Part shown: positions 63,973-64,000 of the stretch, one piece after another
Position numbering within the stretch: position 1 is the first letter of the stretch
Layout: each line of letters starts with the position of its first letter
NCBI GenBank assembly: GCA_031460505.1
Contig: JAVKTT010000001.1
Span: 310,001-374,000 of the forward strand
DNA from: JAAYTL01 sp031460505
Lineage (GTDB): Bacteria; Bacillota; Clostridia; Tissierellales; Tissierellaceae
Direction: 5' to 3'
DNA: 64,000 bases
Position numbers and translations under genes: made by a program
Notes under the pieces: model-generated
The model's input: only the letters and a program-made list of their open reading frames with translations
Databases searched by the model: none
Told to the model about the DNA's origin: nothing

Positions 63973-64000
63973 AAAACCCACCCCAGTTCTATTTTTTAGC

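Overview
The window is an AT-rich chromosomal segment of a low-GC Gram-positive anaerobe, most likely a Clostridia/Tissierellia-type amino-acid fermenter (inference). The basis is gene content and order: an ATP synthase operon next to ywmB and murA, a tagO-upp-rpiB-ywlE-ywlC-prfA-prmC-yqhQ-rpmE-rho housekeeping run, S-layer homology (SLH) proteins, an Fe-S L-serine dehydratase, strong AGGAGG-type ribosome sites and frequent TTG/GTG starts. No tRNA, rRNA, CRISPR array or prophage was seen.

Layout. 1-8300 (minus): start of murA, ywmB and a complete ATP synthase operon atpZ-I-B-E-F-H-A-G-D-C whose c subunit carries a Na+-binding signature. 8480-21700 (minus): wecB and tagO (cell-wall glycopolymer precursors), upp, rpiB, ywlE, ywlC, prfA, a split chromate transporter, prmC, yqhQ, rpmE, rho, glpX, fsa and fba. 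21950-26010 (plus): a MacB-like ABC system with an unusual CARDB-like extracellular partner. 26040-29450 (minus): pyrG and a TnpB-like gene. 29600-39160: a cell-surface island with an SLH/Ig-like protein, a secreted transglutaminase-like protein and a 1808-residue SLH/beta-helix/GLUG protein. 39317-41200 (minus): a CapD-like sugar-nucleotide dehydratase.

41370-46510 (plus) is an amino-acid catabolic run: alanine dehydrogenase, a DAACS symporter behind a cre site, threonine ammonia-lyase and L-serine dehydratase. These convert Ala, Thr and Ser to 2-oxoacids and ammonia. On the minus strand follow fumC, a MATE pump, a patB-amidohydrolase-YfcC transporter operon suited to S-substituted or N-acylated cysteine compounds, a MarR regulator whose operator-like half-site recurs at the patB promoter, a 2-hydroxyacid dehydrogenase, a DMT transporter, and an amino-acid ABC importer behind a lysine riboswitch. 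The window ends with araB-araA-araD-galM for L-arabinose use.

The most striking observation is in pyrG. The glutaminase domain of CTP synthase has alanine where the catalytic cysteine of the GxCLGMQ motif should be, while the His and Glu of the triad and the synthetase domain look intact. This predicts an ammonia-dependent CTP synthase in an organism that makes much ammonia. Other points of interest are the TnpB-like protein that keeps its RuvC residues but has no zinc-ribbon cysteines, with a structured candidate guide-RNA region behind it, and the nested-hairpin leader before the transglutaminase gene.
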